Part shown: piece by piece, positions 26,833 through 35,312 of the stretch | How the letters are laid out: each line of letters starts with the position of its first letter | Numbering within the stretch: the first letter of the stretch is position 1 | NCBI GenBank assembly: GCA_046331175.1 | Contig: JAXLRI010000011.1 | Location: 1-64,000, forward strand | DNA from: JAWKIW01 sp046331175 | Lineage (GTDB): Bacteria; Actinomycetota; Acidimicrobiia; Acidimicrobiales; Acidimicrobilacustridaceae | Direction of reading: 5' to 3' | DNA: 64,000 nucleotides | Notes under the pieces: generated by a model | The model's database searches: none | What the model was told of the DNA's origin: nothing | What the model saw: only the letters and a program-made list of their open reading frames with translations | Translations under genes and position numbers: made by a program

Positions 26833-28029
26833 TCAGCGGAGCACGAGGGGCGCCTCGAGGACGCCACCGATGACGCCCGACGCCAGGCGGCGGACCTCGC
26901 CGGCGCGCTCGATGGTGGAGAACCGGTCGAGCACCTCCTCGAGCAGGACGCGGCCCTCGAGGCGGGCGAGGGCGGCACCGAGGCAGTAGTGCTCGCCGAA
27001 GCCGAAGGCGAGCTGGTGGTTGGGGTCGCGGCCCACGTCGAAGACGTCGGCGTCGGCGCCGAACTCGTCCTCGTCGCGGTTGGCCGACGCGTACAGCAGC
27101 AGGACCGGCTCGCCGGCCGCCACCCGCTGGCCTCGCACCTCGGTGTCGACGGTGGCGGTGCGCAGGAAGCTCGTGACCGGCGTCGTCCAGCGCAGCTGCT
27201 CCTCGACCGTGGTGGGCACGAGCGAGCGGTCGGCGACCACCCGGGCCAGCTGGTCGGGGTGGTCGGCCAACGCCACCAGGCCGCCCGACACGAGGTTGCG
27301 GGTGGTCTCGTTGCCGGCGACCAGCAGCTGGCCGCAGAACATGAGCAGCTCGCCGTCGTCGAGCTGCTCGCCGTCGACCTCGACGGTGGCGAGGGTGGAC
27401 ACCAGGTCGTCGGCGGGCATCGCCCGCTTCTCGGCGATCACCGCCATGAAGTACTCGGCCATCTCGAGGCCGGCCTGCATCGTCTCGTCCGTCTGCACCG
27501 TGGCGGCGTCGATGAGCAGCTCGGACCACCGGTAGAACAGGGGCCAGTCCTCGGCCGGCACGCCGAGGAGGTCGGCGATGACGTAGAGCGGGAAGGGGAC
27601 GGCCACGTCGGCGACGACGTCGACGGGCTGCCCGGGCTCGATGGTGTCGAGCAGCGACCGGGCCCGGTCGCGGATGAACGACTCGAGGGCGCGGATCCGC
27701 GACGGGGCGAAGGCGGGCTGGACCAGCCGCCGGTAGCGCCCGTGCTCGGGTGGGTCGACGTAGAGCAGGGCACCGGGGATCTCGGGCAGCTCGCGGCCGA
27801 GGTCCATCAGCAGGATCCCCTTGCTCGAGCAGAACGTCTCGGGGTCCTTGGAGATCGCCAGCACGTCGGCGTGCTTGGTGATGGCCCAGAAGCCGACCTC
27901 GTCGTTCCAGGCGACGGGCGCCTCGCGCCGGAGCCGGGCGAACAGGGGGTACGGGTCGTCGGCGAAGAAGTCGGGATCGGTGAGGGGACCGGTGAGGTCG
28001 GACCCGGGGCGGGAGGCAGCGTCGGGCAT
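26833..28029 (-). CDS. Cytochrome P450 (second copy)
   Basis: A 398-residue P450 with I-helix AGNETT, K-helix EEQLR and heme loop FGFGEHYCLGAALAR, Cys349 ligating iron. It differs clearly from the P450 at 8.6 kb and is not a recent duplicate. The FGFG.H.CLGA.LAR form is shared with CYP125/CYP142-type steroid and fatty-acid P450s, so a lipid hydroxylation role is plausible but unproven. ATG 28029 lies 24 bp from a perfect CCTGACG-N3-CGTCAGG palindrome, the site type also found before the enoyl-CoA hydratase. It converges with the sulfur operon. Confidence 0.96.
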   Translation of the reverse strand: MPDAASRPGSDLTGPLTDPDFFADDPYPLFARLRREAPVAWNDEVGFWAITKHADVLAISKDPETFCSSKGILLMDLGRELPEIPGALLYVDPPEHGRYRRLVQPAFAPSRIRALESFIRDRARSLLDTIEPGQPVDVVADVAVPFPLYVIADLLGVPAEDWPLFYRWSELLIDAATVQTDETMQAGLEMAEYFMAVIAEKRAMPADDLVSTLATVEVDGEQLDDGELLMFCGQLLVAGNETTRNLVSGGLVALADHPDQLARVVADRSLVPTTVEEQLRWTTPVTSFLRTATVDTEVRGQRVAAGEPVLLLYASANRDEDEFGADADVFDVGRDPNHQLAFGFGEHYCLGAALARLEGRVLLEEVLDRFSTIERAGEVRRLASGVIGGVLEAPLVLR

Positions 28030-28052
28030 GGCGCCCAGGCTAGGCGGCCCGT

Positions 28053-28069
28053 CCTGACGTTGCGTCAGG
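28053..28069. promoter_or_regulatory. Palindromic operator before the P450 gene
   Basis: CCTGACG-TTG-CGTCAGG, perfect 7-bp arms, centred 32 bp before the start at 28029. Its spacing and sequence match the operator at 14894-14908. Confidence 0.6.
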
Positions 28070-28104
28070 GATCGCGGGGTCGGATCACGGATCGCGGGGA
28101 CCGG

Positions 28105-28764
28105 TCAGGGATCGCGGATCGCGTCGCGCACGACGCGGGTGACCACCGCCCGCAGCTGGTCGACGGGGACCTCGGCCGGCGCGTAGACGTCGACGCGCAG
28201 CGCGGCGTCACCGATCAGGTCGATGCAACAGGCGTGGCCGGCGCCGAGCGAGCCCGACACGGCGATCTCGTCGATGGGCTCGGCCACCTGGTCGGCCACC
28301 CCGTCGAGGTACCGGGCCAGCAGCGCGTCGCGCGTGCCGAGTGCGCCCATCGTGTCCTCGTTGATCGACACGAGGTCGACGGTGACCGAGGCGTCGGTGG
28401 CGGGGAAGCGGGCCACGAAGGCGTCCTCGCGGTCGAACGACTGGGCCTCGTCGAACACCACGTTGCGGCCGAGGTGGTAGGTGACGACGTCGGCCAGCCG
28501 GTCGGTGTTGGTCCAGCTGGCCGGATCGGTGCCGTCGAGGAACTCGTCGTAGGAGAAGGGCGAGGGCGGCTGGGTGCCGGCGACCGTCCCGGTGGGCGCG
28601 GTGGCGACGCCGGGTGGGGGCGGGGGCGGCACCGAGCCCGGAGGCGGGGGCACGGCGACCGAGCCGGACGCGGGGGACGCGTCGCCGCCGCTGCTGACCG
28701 CCTTGTTCACGCTCTCGGCCAGATCGCCGAGGCCCTTGGAGACCTTGTCGAAGAAGCCCGGCAC
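28105..28764 (-). CDS. Proline-rich hypothetical protein with conserved C-terminal domain
   Basis: The 219-residue frame starts at GTG 28764 (VPGFFDKVSKGLGDLAE). It contains an amphipathic helix, a Pro/Gly/Val-rich linker (about 30-72) and a folded domain (about 75-219) with SYDEFLDGTDPASW, VTYHLGRNVVFDEAQ and a central GHACC double cysteine. I do not recognise the family. GTG 28785 is an alternative start; no clear ribosome site is seen for either. The N-terminal helix and linker could tether the domain to another component. It is 75 bp upstream of the P450 gene on the same strand, but the P450 has its own operator. Confidence 0.6.
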   Translation of the reverse strand: MPGFFDKVSKGLGDLAESVNKAVSSGGDASPASGSVAVPPPPGSVPPPPPPGVATAPTGTVAGTQPPSPFSYDEFLDGTDPASWTNTDRLADVVTYHLGRNVVFDEAQSFDREDAFVARFPATDASVTVDLVSINEDTMGALGTRDALLARYLDGVADQVAEPIDEIAVSGSLGAGHACCIDLIGDAALRVDVYAPAEVPVDQLRAVVTRVVRDAIRDP

Positions 28765-29120
28765 GGACGCCGACCGTACCACCAGGACCCGACGGGCGGA
28801 CCCGGTGCGCCGCTGGCCGCCGCGTCGCGGCGGTGGATGTCGGTCCCGTGACGACGCCCTGCCGGCACGGTGACGTTGACGTGACGGAGCCGTGACCACA
28901 GAAACAACATCAGCAACATCACCCACTTCTCATCACACGGATGTGAACGAACCCCATTTGCACCGTGCCCCACATCTGGACCATGATCCTCGGACACCTC
29001 ATCGGCCACGGCCCCCGCCGCAGCGCCCCTGCCTGCGACGATGGCCTCGACTCGACCCTGGACGCGGCATCGTCGCAGGTCAGGACCGGGACCCGGCACC
29101 GCCGCCGGCCGAGCACGGGG
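28765..29120. other. Divergent intergenic region, AT-richer in part
   Basis: No gene is supported. Bases 28893-28985 are visibly AT-richer than the surroundings, which suggests promoter or leader DNA for one or both divergent genes. The M23 peptidase promoter proper lies just downstream. Confidence 0.45.
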
Positions 29121-29166
29121 TCGACAGCGGGTCGACGGACGGTTATATTGCGGATTCGTCGCGAAT
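29121..29166 (+). promoter_or_regulatory. Sigma-70-like promoter with palindrome at the start point
   Basis: TCGACA (29121-29126), a 17-bp spacer and TATATT (29144-29149) form a near-consensus promoter. ATTCG-TCG-CGAAT (29154-29166), a perfect 13-bp palindrome, covers the expected transcription start. It drives the M23 peptidase gene at 29199. Confidence 0.65.
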
Positions 29167-29198
29167 GTTTCGTTTCGTTTGCGAGGACCACCTCTCCC

Positions 29199-30479
29199 AT
29201 GCCCAACGCTCCCACCGACCGGCCCACCCGCCCCCGCCCCCGTCGTCGCCGCCTCGTGGTGGGCCTGGCGGCGCTGCTGGCCCTGCCCGCCCTGGTCGGT
29301 CCCACCGCCGGCGCCGCCGGCACCCAGGACCCGTCGGCGGCCGACGCCCGGGCCCGGCGCGACGAGATCCGCCGGCAGCAGACCGAGCTGGCCGAGCAGC
29401 TCGAGCCGCTCAAGGCCACCGACGCCGAGCTGGCCAAGGCGCTCGCCACCCTCGACGCCAACGTGAGCGCCCAGCAGGCGCGGGCCAGCGACGCCTCCCG
29501 CGCCGCCGACGACGCCCGGCACCAGGTCGAGACCCTCACCGCCCAGCGCCAGCAGACCGAGCGCGAGATCGACGGGCTCGAGCGCCGGGTCCGCGACCGG
29601 GCCGTGTCCTCCTACGTGAACCCCGCCGGGCGCGTCGACGAGCCGTCCCTCGTGCTGCAGGGCGACGACCTCAGCTCGGCCGAGCGCAAGCGGGCGCTGG
29701 TCGAGGCCGTCACCGGCAGCGGCCAGGACGCCCGCGACCAGCTCCGCCTGGCCAAGGACGGCCTCCAGCGGCTGCAGGCCGCGGCCCAGGCCGCCTCCCA
29801 GGAGGCCGACCAGAAGGAGGCTGAGGCCAAGGACGCCCTGGCCGAGCTGGAGAAGGCCGAGGCCGCCCAGCGCAAGATCAAGGCCGCCTACGAGGCGCGC
29901 ATCAAGGGCTACGAGGACGAGGCGACCACCCTCGCCGCCGAGGACGCCCAGATGCAGAAGATCATCACCGACGCCGAGGCCCGGGCGGCCGCCCAGGCCG
30001 AGGCCGACCGCAAGGCCCAGCAGGTGCTCGCCGGCCGCAGCGCCGAGGGCAACGGCGGCGGCGGTTCGACCCCCGCCCCCGACGCCCCCGGCTCGGTGGC
30101 CCGCCCCGCCCGCTCGGGCGGCTGCATCTGGCCCATCGACGGCCAGGTGTCCCAGGAGTACGGCGGCCGCGGCGGCCACCCCGGCATCGACATCTTCGCC
30201 CCCATGGGCACGCCCATCTACGCCGCCATGTCGGGCACGGTGATCTTCGCCGGCTGGAACAACGGCGGCTACGGCAACCTCGTGCTCATCGACCACGGGA
30301 ACGACACCGTCACGGCCTACGCCCACCAGAGCGAGATCGTGGCGACCGTCGGCCAACAGGTCTCGCAGGGCCAGCTGATCGGGCACGAGGGCTCCACCGG
30401 CCACTCGACCGGCCCCCACCTCCACTTCGAGGTGCGCGTCGGCGGCCAGACCACCAACCCCCGCAGCTGCCTGCCCTAG
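29199..30479 (+). CDS. Secreted M23 peptidase with N-terminal coiled coil (EnvC/NlpD-like)
   Basis: The 426-residue protein has an Arg-rich signal sequence (about 1-40, with LVVGLAALLALPALV). A long coiled coil follows (about 45-280, RRDEIRRQQTELAEQLE-type heptads), then a Gly/Pro linker and a C-terminal M23 domain (about 310-426). The zinc ligands are HPGID and HLHFE, both intact, so it should be an active peptidoglycan endopeptidase or strongly similar regulator. The architecture matches EnvC/RipA-type cell-division hydrolases. ATG 29199 lies behind a strong promoter with a palindrome at the start point. The long frame from 28965 includes noncoding leader and is not used. Confidence 0.92.
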   Translation: MPNAPTDRPTRPRPRRRRLVVGLAALLALPALVGPTAGAAGTQDPSAADARARRDEIRRQQTELAEQLEPLKATDAELAKALATLDANVSAQQARASDASRAADDARHQVETLTAQRQQTEREIDGLERRVRDRAVSSYVNPAGRVDEPSLVLQGDDLSSAERKRALVEAVTGSGQDARDQLRLAKDGLQRLQAAAQAASQEADQKEAEAKDALAELEKAEAAQRKIKAAYEARIKGYEDEATTLAAEDAQMQKIITDAEARAAAQAEADRKAQQVLAGRSAEGNGGGGSTPAPDAPGSVARPARSGGCIWPIDGQVSQEYGGRGGHPGIDIFAPMGTPIYAAMSGTVIFAGWNNGGYGNLVLIDHGNDTVTAYAHQSEIVATVGQQVSQGQLIGHEGSTGHSTGPHLHFEVRVGGQTTNPRSCLP

Positions 30480-30627
30480 GCGGCCTCCACCGGGACGAGG
30501 TGGGCGTCCGGGCGGCGAGCGCCGTCGGGCACGCACGCCGCGCGGTCGGGCTCGAGCCCGGTCGGTGTGGATCTGGCTCGGTCGGGCTCGGTCGAGCGCG
30601 GTCAGCCGGCGGCGTGGACGGCGGTGG

Positions 30628-30828
30628 TCAGCCGGCGGCGCGGCGCGACCGGGCGGCGCGCGCCGAGCGGGCCACCAGCACGGCGCCCACCACGATCACC
30701 ACGCCGAGCAGGAGCAGCACCAGCAGGCCGACGAGCGAGTTGGCCTGACCGCTGGCGTTGGTGTCCGAACCGGGGCCGGCGGCACCGGGCGCGACCGTCG
30801 TGGCGACCTGGGCGAGCAGCGCGAGCAC
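30628..30828 (-). CDS. Small single-pass membrane protein
   Basis: The 66-residue frame from GTG 30828 reads VLALLAQVATTVAPG, a Gly/Ser/Asn stretch, one strong transmembrane helix (LVGLLVLLLLGVVIVVGAVL) and a basic tail. Positive charges after the helix place the C-terminus in the cytoplasm. I do not recognise it. A 15-bp direct repeat (GGTCAGCCGGCGGCG) spans its stop codon and recurs 26 bp downstream. It lies 106 bp behind the CPBP gene on the same strand. Confidence 0.5.
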   Translation of the reverse strand: MLALLAQVATTVAPGAAGPGSDTNASGQANSLVGLLVLLLLGVVIVVGAVLVARSARAARSRRAAG

Positions 30829-30934
30829 GTCCCGACCGTACCGGCGGTCCCCTCCCCCACCGCAAGACCACCCCTGCCCGCATGCCGGACGTCCGCCGGG
30901 CGGGACCGCCGGTGTGACCTCTCGCAGACCACGG

Positions 30935-31726
30935 TCAGCGGGCGCGCCACCAGGCGATGACGAAGGCGACGTCGTTGGTGCCGAGGTGCGCCAGCACCGG
31001 CGCCACGAGGCTGCCCGACCACAGGCGCAGCCAGCAGAAGGCGACGCCGGCGGCGAAGGTGGCGGCCACGTTGCCGGCCACGACCAGCGCCAGCCCACCC
31101 GGCCGATCGAGCACCCCCGAGGCCAGGGCGTTGCCGGCCGACGTGCCGAGGGTCGGCAGCACGTGCCAGAGGCCGAACAGCACCGAGCTCACCACCACCG
31201 CCGGCCACCGCCCGAGCCGGCGGAGCAGGAGGCCGAGCAGCACGCCACGGAACGCCAGCTCCTCGAGCAGGACGGTGCCGAACGGGGTGACGACGCCGAC
31301 CTCCCACAGCATCGACCCGGCGCCGACCTGCACCCGGGCGTCGGCCAGCGCCTCGTCGGCGCTCGGCACCAGCGCACCCACGACCACCACCACGACGATG
31401 GCGGCGACGGCGGCCCCACCCCACCGCAGCCCGGACCCGAGGCGGTCGCGGCCCAGGCCCAGCTCGGACGCGCCGAGCGACGCCCACCGCGCCAACAGGG
31501 CGACGAACCCGGCCATGGCGACGCCGGCCACCGCGTGCCACCGCTCGGGGAGCACGGCGCTGCGGGCCACGTTGAAGGTGGCGAGGCCGACCACCAGCAG
31601 GGCCAGCGCCGGCAGGGTGCGGTCGCCGGTCGAGGCCTCGCCCTCGTCGCCGCCGACCCCATCGCGCACCCCCGCAGCCCAGGGAGCGGCGGCCGCGACC
31701 CATGCCGAAGCGCACCCGGGGTTCAC
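30935..31726 (-). CDS. CPBP-family intramembrane metalloprotease
   Basis: The 263-residue multi-pass protein carries the CPBP (ABI/CAAX) motifs: EELAFR (E155, E156, R160), FGLWH with H188, and HLGTN near residue 246. Family members include prenyl-protein proteases and bacteriocin-immunity-type proteases. GTG 31726 overlaps the permease stop by 4 bp (GTGA), so it is translationally coupled to the ABC exporter. That coupling suggests it processes or protects against whatever the exporter moves, or matures the transporter; this is inference. The product begins with a short soluble Ala/Gly-rich segment before the first helix at about 40. Confidence 0.9.
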   Translation of the reverse strand: MNPGCASAWVAAAAPWAAGVRDGVGGDEGEASTGDRTLPALALLVVGLATFNVARSAVLPERWHAVAGVAMAGFVALLARWASLGASELGLGRDRLGSGLRWGGAAVAAIVVVVVVGALVPSADEALADARVQVGAGSMLWEVGVVTPFGTVLLEELAFRGVLLGLLLRRLGRWPAVVVSSVLFGLWHVLPTLGTSAGNALASGVLDRPGGLALVVAGNVAATFAAGVAFCWLRLWSGSLVAPVLAHLGTNDVAFVIAWWRAR

Positions 31727-33381
31727 AGGACGTCGCGGCGGCGCAGGGCGGCCAGGCCGACCGCCACCAGCGCGGTGGCCACGGCGAGCAGGCCGACCAC
31801 CGAGCCGACGGCGAGGTCGCCGCCGGGCAGGCGGGGCGTGTGGGCGAACGGCGACAGGTCGAGCACCCACTGGCGCACGTGGAGCAGCGGCCCGAGCTCG
31901 CCGATGAGGACGAAGGCGGCCAGGGCGACCCAGCCGAGCTGGGTGAAGCGGGGCGCCAGGCCGAACGCCGCCACCGTGATGCCGACCAGCACCCACGCCG
32001 CCGGCAGCTGCACCAGCGCGGCGCCGACGATCGTCGGCGCCCGGCCCAGGTCGCCGGTGCGCACGCCGAGGGCCAGGCCGGCGGCCACGCCGGTCACCAG
32101 CATCAGCGCGGTGGTGCCGCCCAGCGCCACGGCGAGGTGGCCGCCGATCCAGCGCAGTCGGCCGAGCGGCCCGGCCAGCAGTGGCTCGGCCCGCAGCGCC
32201 GCCTCCTCGGCGTGCAGGTGGGTGATCACCTGGATGCCGTAGGCCGATGCCGCGATGCCCGCGAAGGCCAGCTCGACGGCCAGCATGGCGTCGGCCAGCT
32301 CCTTGTCGCCGCCGAGCAGCACGAAGAACTGCTTCGCCTCGGGGCTGGTGATGAACGAGGCGGCGTCGGTGGCGAGCGTGCCGAGCAGACCGCCCACCAC
32401 CGCGAAGCCGATCGCCCAGCCGAGCAGCGACACCCGCTGGAGCCGCCAGGCCAGGGCGAGGTTCGATCGGAGCCAGCGGCTGGCGTGGCGCGGACCGGCA
32501 CGGACCGGGAGCACGCCGGTGCCCAGGTCGCGGCGGGTCGCCAGGCGGAACGCCACGGCCACGGCGACGGCGGTGAAGACCAGGGGGACCATGGCGACCC
32601 ACCACCGATCGCCGGCGTAGGGGCCGATCTGCTGGGCCCAGCCGATGGGCGACACCCAGCGCAGCACGGAGAGCCCGCCGTCGCCGGCGGCGTCGCCGAT
32701 CCCCCGCAGCACGTACGACGCCGCGAGCACCGCGCCGCTCAGCGCCGTCGCGGTGCGGGCGCTCGGGGTGAGCTGGGCGGCGACGGCGGCCACCGCACCG
32801 AACGCCAGGCCGACCACCGCCCACGACAGCCCGAAGGCGAACGAGCCGGCGACGGGCAGCCCGGTCCCGGCCATGGCCACCCCGGTGAGCAGCCCGAGCA
32901 CGACGCTGGTGCCGGCGACCACGAGCAGCGCGGCCGCCAGCGGCGCGGCCCGGCCGACCACGGTGGCCCCCACCAGCTCGGCCCGTCCGGCCTCCTCGTC
33001 GCCGCGCGTGTGGCGCACGACGACCACGATGGCGAGCAGGGCGACGACGACCGCGCCCAGCCCGGTGAGCTTGAAGATGGCGATCGCCCCGATCGAGCCT
33101 GCCTCGGGGATGCGTCCGTAGAAGGCCACGATCGCCGCCGACTGGTTCAACGACGCCGCCGCCTCCTGCCGCGACGTGAGCGTCGGGTAGAGGTCGACGG
33201 TGGCGGTCGACGACGTCGCCGCCGTCACCACGAAGGCGGCCATCCACGCCACCAGCAGGATCCGGCTCCGGCGCACGGCCAAGCGCACGAGCGCGCCGGT
33301 GCCGGTGAGCGGTGATCCTCCGGCGCGAGGTGCGGCGGCGGCCGACTTCGCGCCGGCGGCGGCGGCGGCGGGCGCGGTCAC
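31723..33381 (-). CDS. ABC-2 type exporter permease (12 helices)
   Basis: The 552-residue protein has two six-helix halves: helices from about 38 to 260 and again from about 310 to 545. It resembles actinobacterial polyketide/antibiotic exporter permeases. It has no ATPase domain of its own. Overlaps of 4 bp join it to the ATPase gene upstream (33378-33381) and to the CPBP gene downstream (31723-31726). GTG 33381 is the start dictated by the overlap. The substrate is unknown: a drug, lipid or peptide exported from the cell. Confidence 0.92.
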   Translation of the reverse strand: MTAPAAAAAGAKSAAAAPRAGGSPLTGTGALVRLAVRRSRILLVAWMAAFVVTAATSSTATVDLYPTLTSRQEAAASLNQSAAIVAFYGRIPEAGSIGAIAIFKLTGLGAVVVALLAIVVVVRHTRGDEEAGRAELVGATVVGRAAPLAAALLVVAGTSVVLGLLTGVAMAGTGLPVAGSFAFGLSWAVVGLAFGAVAAVAAQLTPSARTATALSGAVLAASYVLRGIGDAAGDGGLSVLRWVSPIGWAQQIGPYAGDRWWVAMVPLVFTAVAVAVAFRLATRRDLGTGVLPVRAGPRHASRWLRSNLALAWRLQRVSLLGWAIGFAVVGGLLGTLATDAASFITSPEAKQFFVLLGGDKELADAMLAVELAFAGIAASAYGIQVITHLHAEEAALRAEPLLAGPLGRLRWIGGHLAVALGGTTALMLVTGVAAGLALGVRTGDLGRAPTIVGAALVQLPAAWVLVGITVAAFGLAPRFTQLGWVALAAFVLIGELGPLLHVRQWVLDLSPFAHTPRLPGGDLAVGSVVGLLAVATALVAVGLAALRRRDVL

Positions 33382-34364
33382 GGCGCACCGCCGTCGGGAG
33401 GGGCGGCCCGCGCCGGCTCGGTCGGCTCGGTCGGCCCGGCCGGCCCGGGGTCGTGACCGCCGAGTCCCGGATCGCCGCGCTCGCCGTCGTAGTAGCGCAG
33501 GAACAGCTCCTCGAGCGTGGGCGGCTGGCTGATCAGGCTGCGCACGCCGACGGCGCTGAGCCGGGCGAGCACCGGGTCGAGGGCCCCGGGGTCGACGTGG
33601 GCCCGCACCGATCGGCCCTCGACCACCAGGTCGTGCAGGCCCGGGATGGTGGCCAGGTCGGCGGGTGGGTCGCCGGCGAGCTCGGCAGCGAGCGAGGTGC
33701 GGGTGAGGTGGCGGAGGTCGGCGAGGGCCCCGGTCTCCACCGCCCGGCCGGCCCGGATGATGGTCACCCGATCGCCCACCGCCTCGACCTCGGAGAGGAT
33801 GTGGCTCGACAGCAGCACGGTGCGGCCCCGAGCGCGCTCGTCGGCGAGGCAGTCGCGGAAGGCCGCCTCCATGAGCGGGTCGAGGCCGGCGGTCGGCTCG
33901 TCGAGCAGCAGCAGCTCGACGTCGGACGCCAGCGCCGAGACCAGCGCCACCTTCTGCCGGTTGCCCTTGGAGTAGGAGCGGCCCTTCTTGGTGGGGTCGA
34001 GGTCGAAGCGCTCGACCAGGGCGTCACGACGGGCGGCGTCGAGCCCGCCCCGCATGCGGCCGAGCAGGTCGATCACCTCGCCGCCCGACAGGTTGGGCCA
34101 CAGGCTCACGTCGCCGGGCACGTAGGCCAGCCGACGGTGCAGGTCGACCGCGCCCCGCCACGGGTCGGCGCCGAGCACGCGGGCCGTGCCGGCGTCGGCC
34201 CGGGCCAGGCCCAGCAGCACCCGCAGCGTCGTGGTCTTGCCGGCCCCGTTGGGGCCGAGGAAGCCGTGCACCTCGCCCTCGGCCACCGTGAGGTCGAGCC
34301 CGTCGAGGGCTCGGGTCGTGCCGTAGGCCTTGACCAGCCCCTGCACCTCGATGGCGTTGGCCAC
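33378..34364 (-). CDS. ABC exporter ATP-binding protein
   Basis: The 328-residue ATPase has Walker A GPNGAGKT (37-44), a signature region YSKGNRQ (131-137, a variant of LSGGQ), Walker B LLLLDEP (151-157) and the H-loop SSHILSE. A C-terminal domain (about 225-328) ends in a Pro/Glu-rich tail. It resembles DrrA-type exporters. GTG 34364 is used because GGGGAGGAG precedes it; the longer frame from 34439 lacks such a site. The stop overlaps the permease start, so the two gene products are made together, followed by the CPBP protease. Confidence 0.94.
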   Translation of the reverse strand: MANAIEVQGLVKAYGTTRALDGLDLTVAEGEVHGFLGPNGAGKTTTLRVLLGLARADAGTARVLGADPWRGAVDLHRRLAYVPGDVSLWPNLSGGEVIDLLGRMRGGLDAARRDALVERFDLDPTKKGRSYSKGNRQKVALVSALASDVELLLLDEPTAGLDPLMEAAFRDCLADERARGRTVLLSSHILSEVEAVGDRVTIIRAGRAVETGALADLRHLTRTSLAAELAGDPPADLATIPGLHDLVVEGRSVRAHVDPGALDPVLARLSAVGVRSLISQPPTLEELFLRYYDGERGDPGLGGHDPGPAGPTEPTEPARAAPPDGGAP

Positions 34365-34550
34365 GCCTGCTCCTCCCCGGTCGACGGCCGTCGGGGCCGC
34401 ACGGATGCGCCCGCGCTTCGTTTGTAGCAGCAGCGACACCTGCCGCCCACGAACCCTGGCCCCCCGTCGCGCCGCCGAAGGTCACCACCACACCCGACAC
34501 CACGGGCCGGGCCCGCGCGGGGTGCAGGCCGACCACGGCAGACTGGTCCG

Positions 34551-34742
34551 ATGCCCGCCACCGACCTCCCGAAGATCGGCGCGCCCGCCACCCGGGCACT
34601 GGCCGCCATCGGCATCACGCACCTCGAGCAGGTCGCCGGCCACAGCGAGGCCGAGCTGCTGGCCCTGCACGGCGTCGGGCCCCGCGCCGTGCGCATCCTC
34701 GGCGACGCCCTCGCCGAGGCCGGACTTTCGCTACGCCCCTGA
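34551..34742 (+). CDS. Small helix-hairpin-helix protein
   Basis: The 63-residue protein is almost entirely one HhH fold: LPKIGAPATRALAAIG, an E-rich helix and LLALHGVGPRAVRIL. It looks like the C-terminal domain of RNA polymerase alpha or RecR-type HhH units, which bind DNA minor groove or act in protein contacts. Stand-alone proteins of this length are widespread in Bacillota and Actinomycetota and are of unknown function. ATG 34551 has a weak purine stretch upstream. It is divergent from the ABC exporter. Confidence 0.85.
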   Translation: MPATDLPKIGAPATRALAAIGITHLEQVAGHSEAELLALHGVGPRAVRILGDALAEAGLSLRP

Positions 34743-34789
34743 CCGCACCGCAGCGGGGGTCGCGGTCACCGTGGCGTCCGCGACGTGTG

Positions 34790-34806
34790 GTGGAGCTGAT
34801 GGGACT
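34790..34806. other. Partial duplicate of the tRNA-Ala 3' end
   Basis: GTGGAGCTGATGGGACT matches the plus-strand text of the tRNA 3' end (34922-34938) at 15 of 17 bases, about 115 bp beyond it. It could be a scar of a tRNA-targeting element, or chance. Confidence 0.3.
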
Positions 34807-34879
34807 GCTGGCAAACCCGTCGCCGGCCTGACGGCGGCTCGGCCTCCGTGGCCTCGAACGGCCCGAGCGGAGCGGGAGA

Positions 34880-34912
34880 CTCGCAGGCCAGCCGAACGAG
34901 CAGGCCTGCGAG
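34880..34912 (-). terminator. Hairpin just downstream of tRNA-Ala
   Basis: CTCGCAGGCC (34880-34889) and GGCCTGCGAG (34903-34912) form a perfect 10-bp stem with a 13-nt loop, 11 bp behind the tRNA 3' end on the minus strand. No clear T-run follows. Confidence 0.6.
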
Positions 34913-34922
34913 CTCATGCCAG

Positions 34923-34996
34923 TGGAGGTGATGGGATTCGAACCCACGGCCTCTTCGATGCGACCGAAGCGCTCTAGCCAGCTGAGCTACACCCCC
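34923..34996 (-). tRNA. tRNA-Ala, anticodon CGC
   Basis: The 74-nt gene folds into a cloverleaf: acceptor GGGGGTG with CACCTCC, D stem GCTC/GAGC, anticodon stem CTTCG/CGAAG around the loop GTCGCAT, and T arm GTGGG-TTCGAAT-CCCAT. U33 is followed by CGC, reading GCG codons. The G3-U70 wobble pair, the alanine identity mark, is present (G3 with T70), and A73 is the discriminator. The CCA is not encoded. Confidence 0.95.
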
Positions 34997-35054
34997 GAAG
35001 GGACCCCGAGGATAGTCCGGCCCGGCGGCGGGCCCGAAACCCGAACGGCGGGGC

Positions 35055-35107
35055 GTGACGGGGTGGAGCCAGGGGTGTGACGGGGTGGAGCCAGGGGTGT
35101 GACGGGG
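35055..35107 (+). repeat. 22-bp tandem repeat, about 2.4 copies
   Basis: Units 35055-35076 and 35077-35098 are identical (GTGACGGGGTGGAGCC...), with a partial third to 35107. They lie between the tRNA and the CAP gene, in noncoding DNA (34997-35365) that holds nothing else apart from an inverted repeat near the CAP start. Confidence 0.85.
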
Positions 35108-35312
35108 AGGAGCGGGGCCGGACGGGACGGGTCGGGACGGGACGAGCCCCGCTCGGCGAGCCCGACCGGGGCGCCGCGTCCGTCGTGACCAGCAGCGACA
35201 CGCAGTCCGCACCTTCGCCGCCCTGCGACGGCGCGCCACCCACGGTGCCGGCGACCCAGGTGGTGGCGACGCATCGTGGCGAGCGCCTGAGATCGCCCTG
35301 AGAACCACGTCA

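Noticed and set aside
30935..33388. An 817-residue frame containing the CPBP domain only at its end
   Set aside because: The first two thirds are antisense-like or shifted text over the ABC permease. The GTGA overlap marks the real start at 31726.
35055..35107. CRISPR-like array
   Set aside because: The 22-bp units are directly adjacent without spacers and no cas genes are present.
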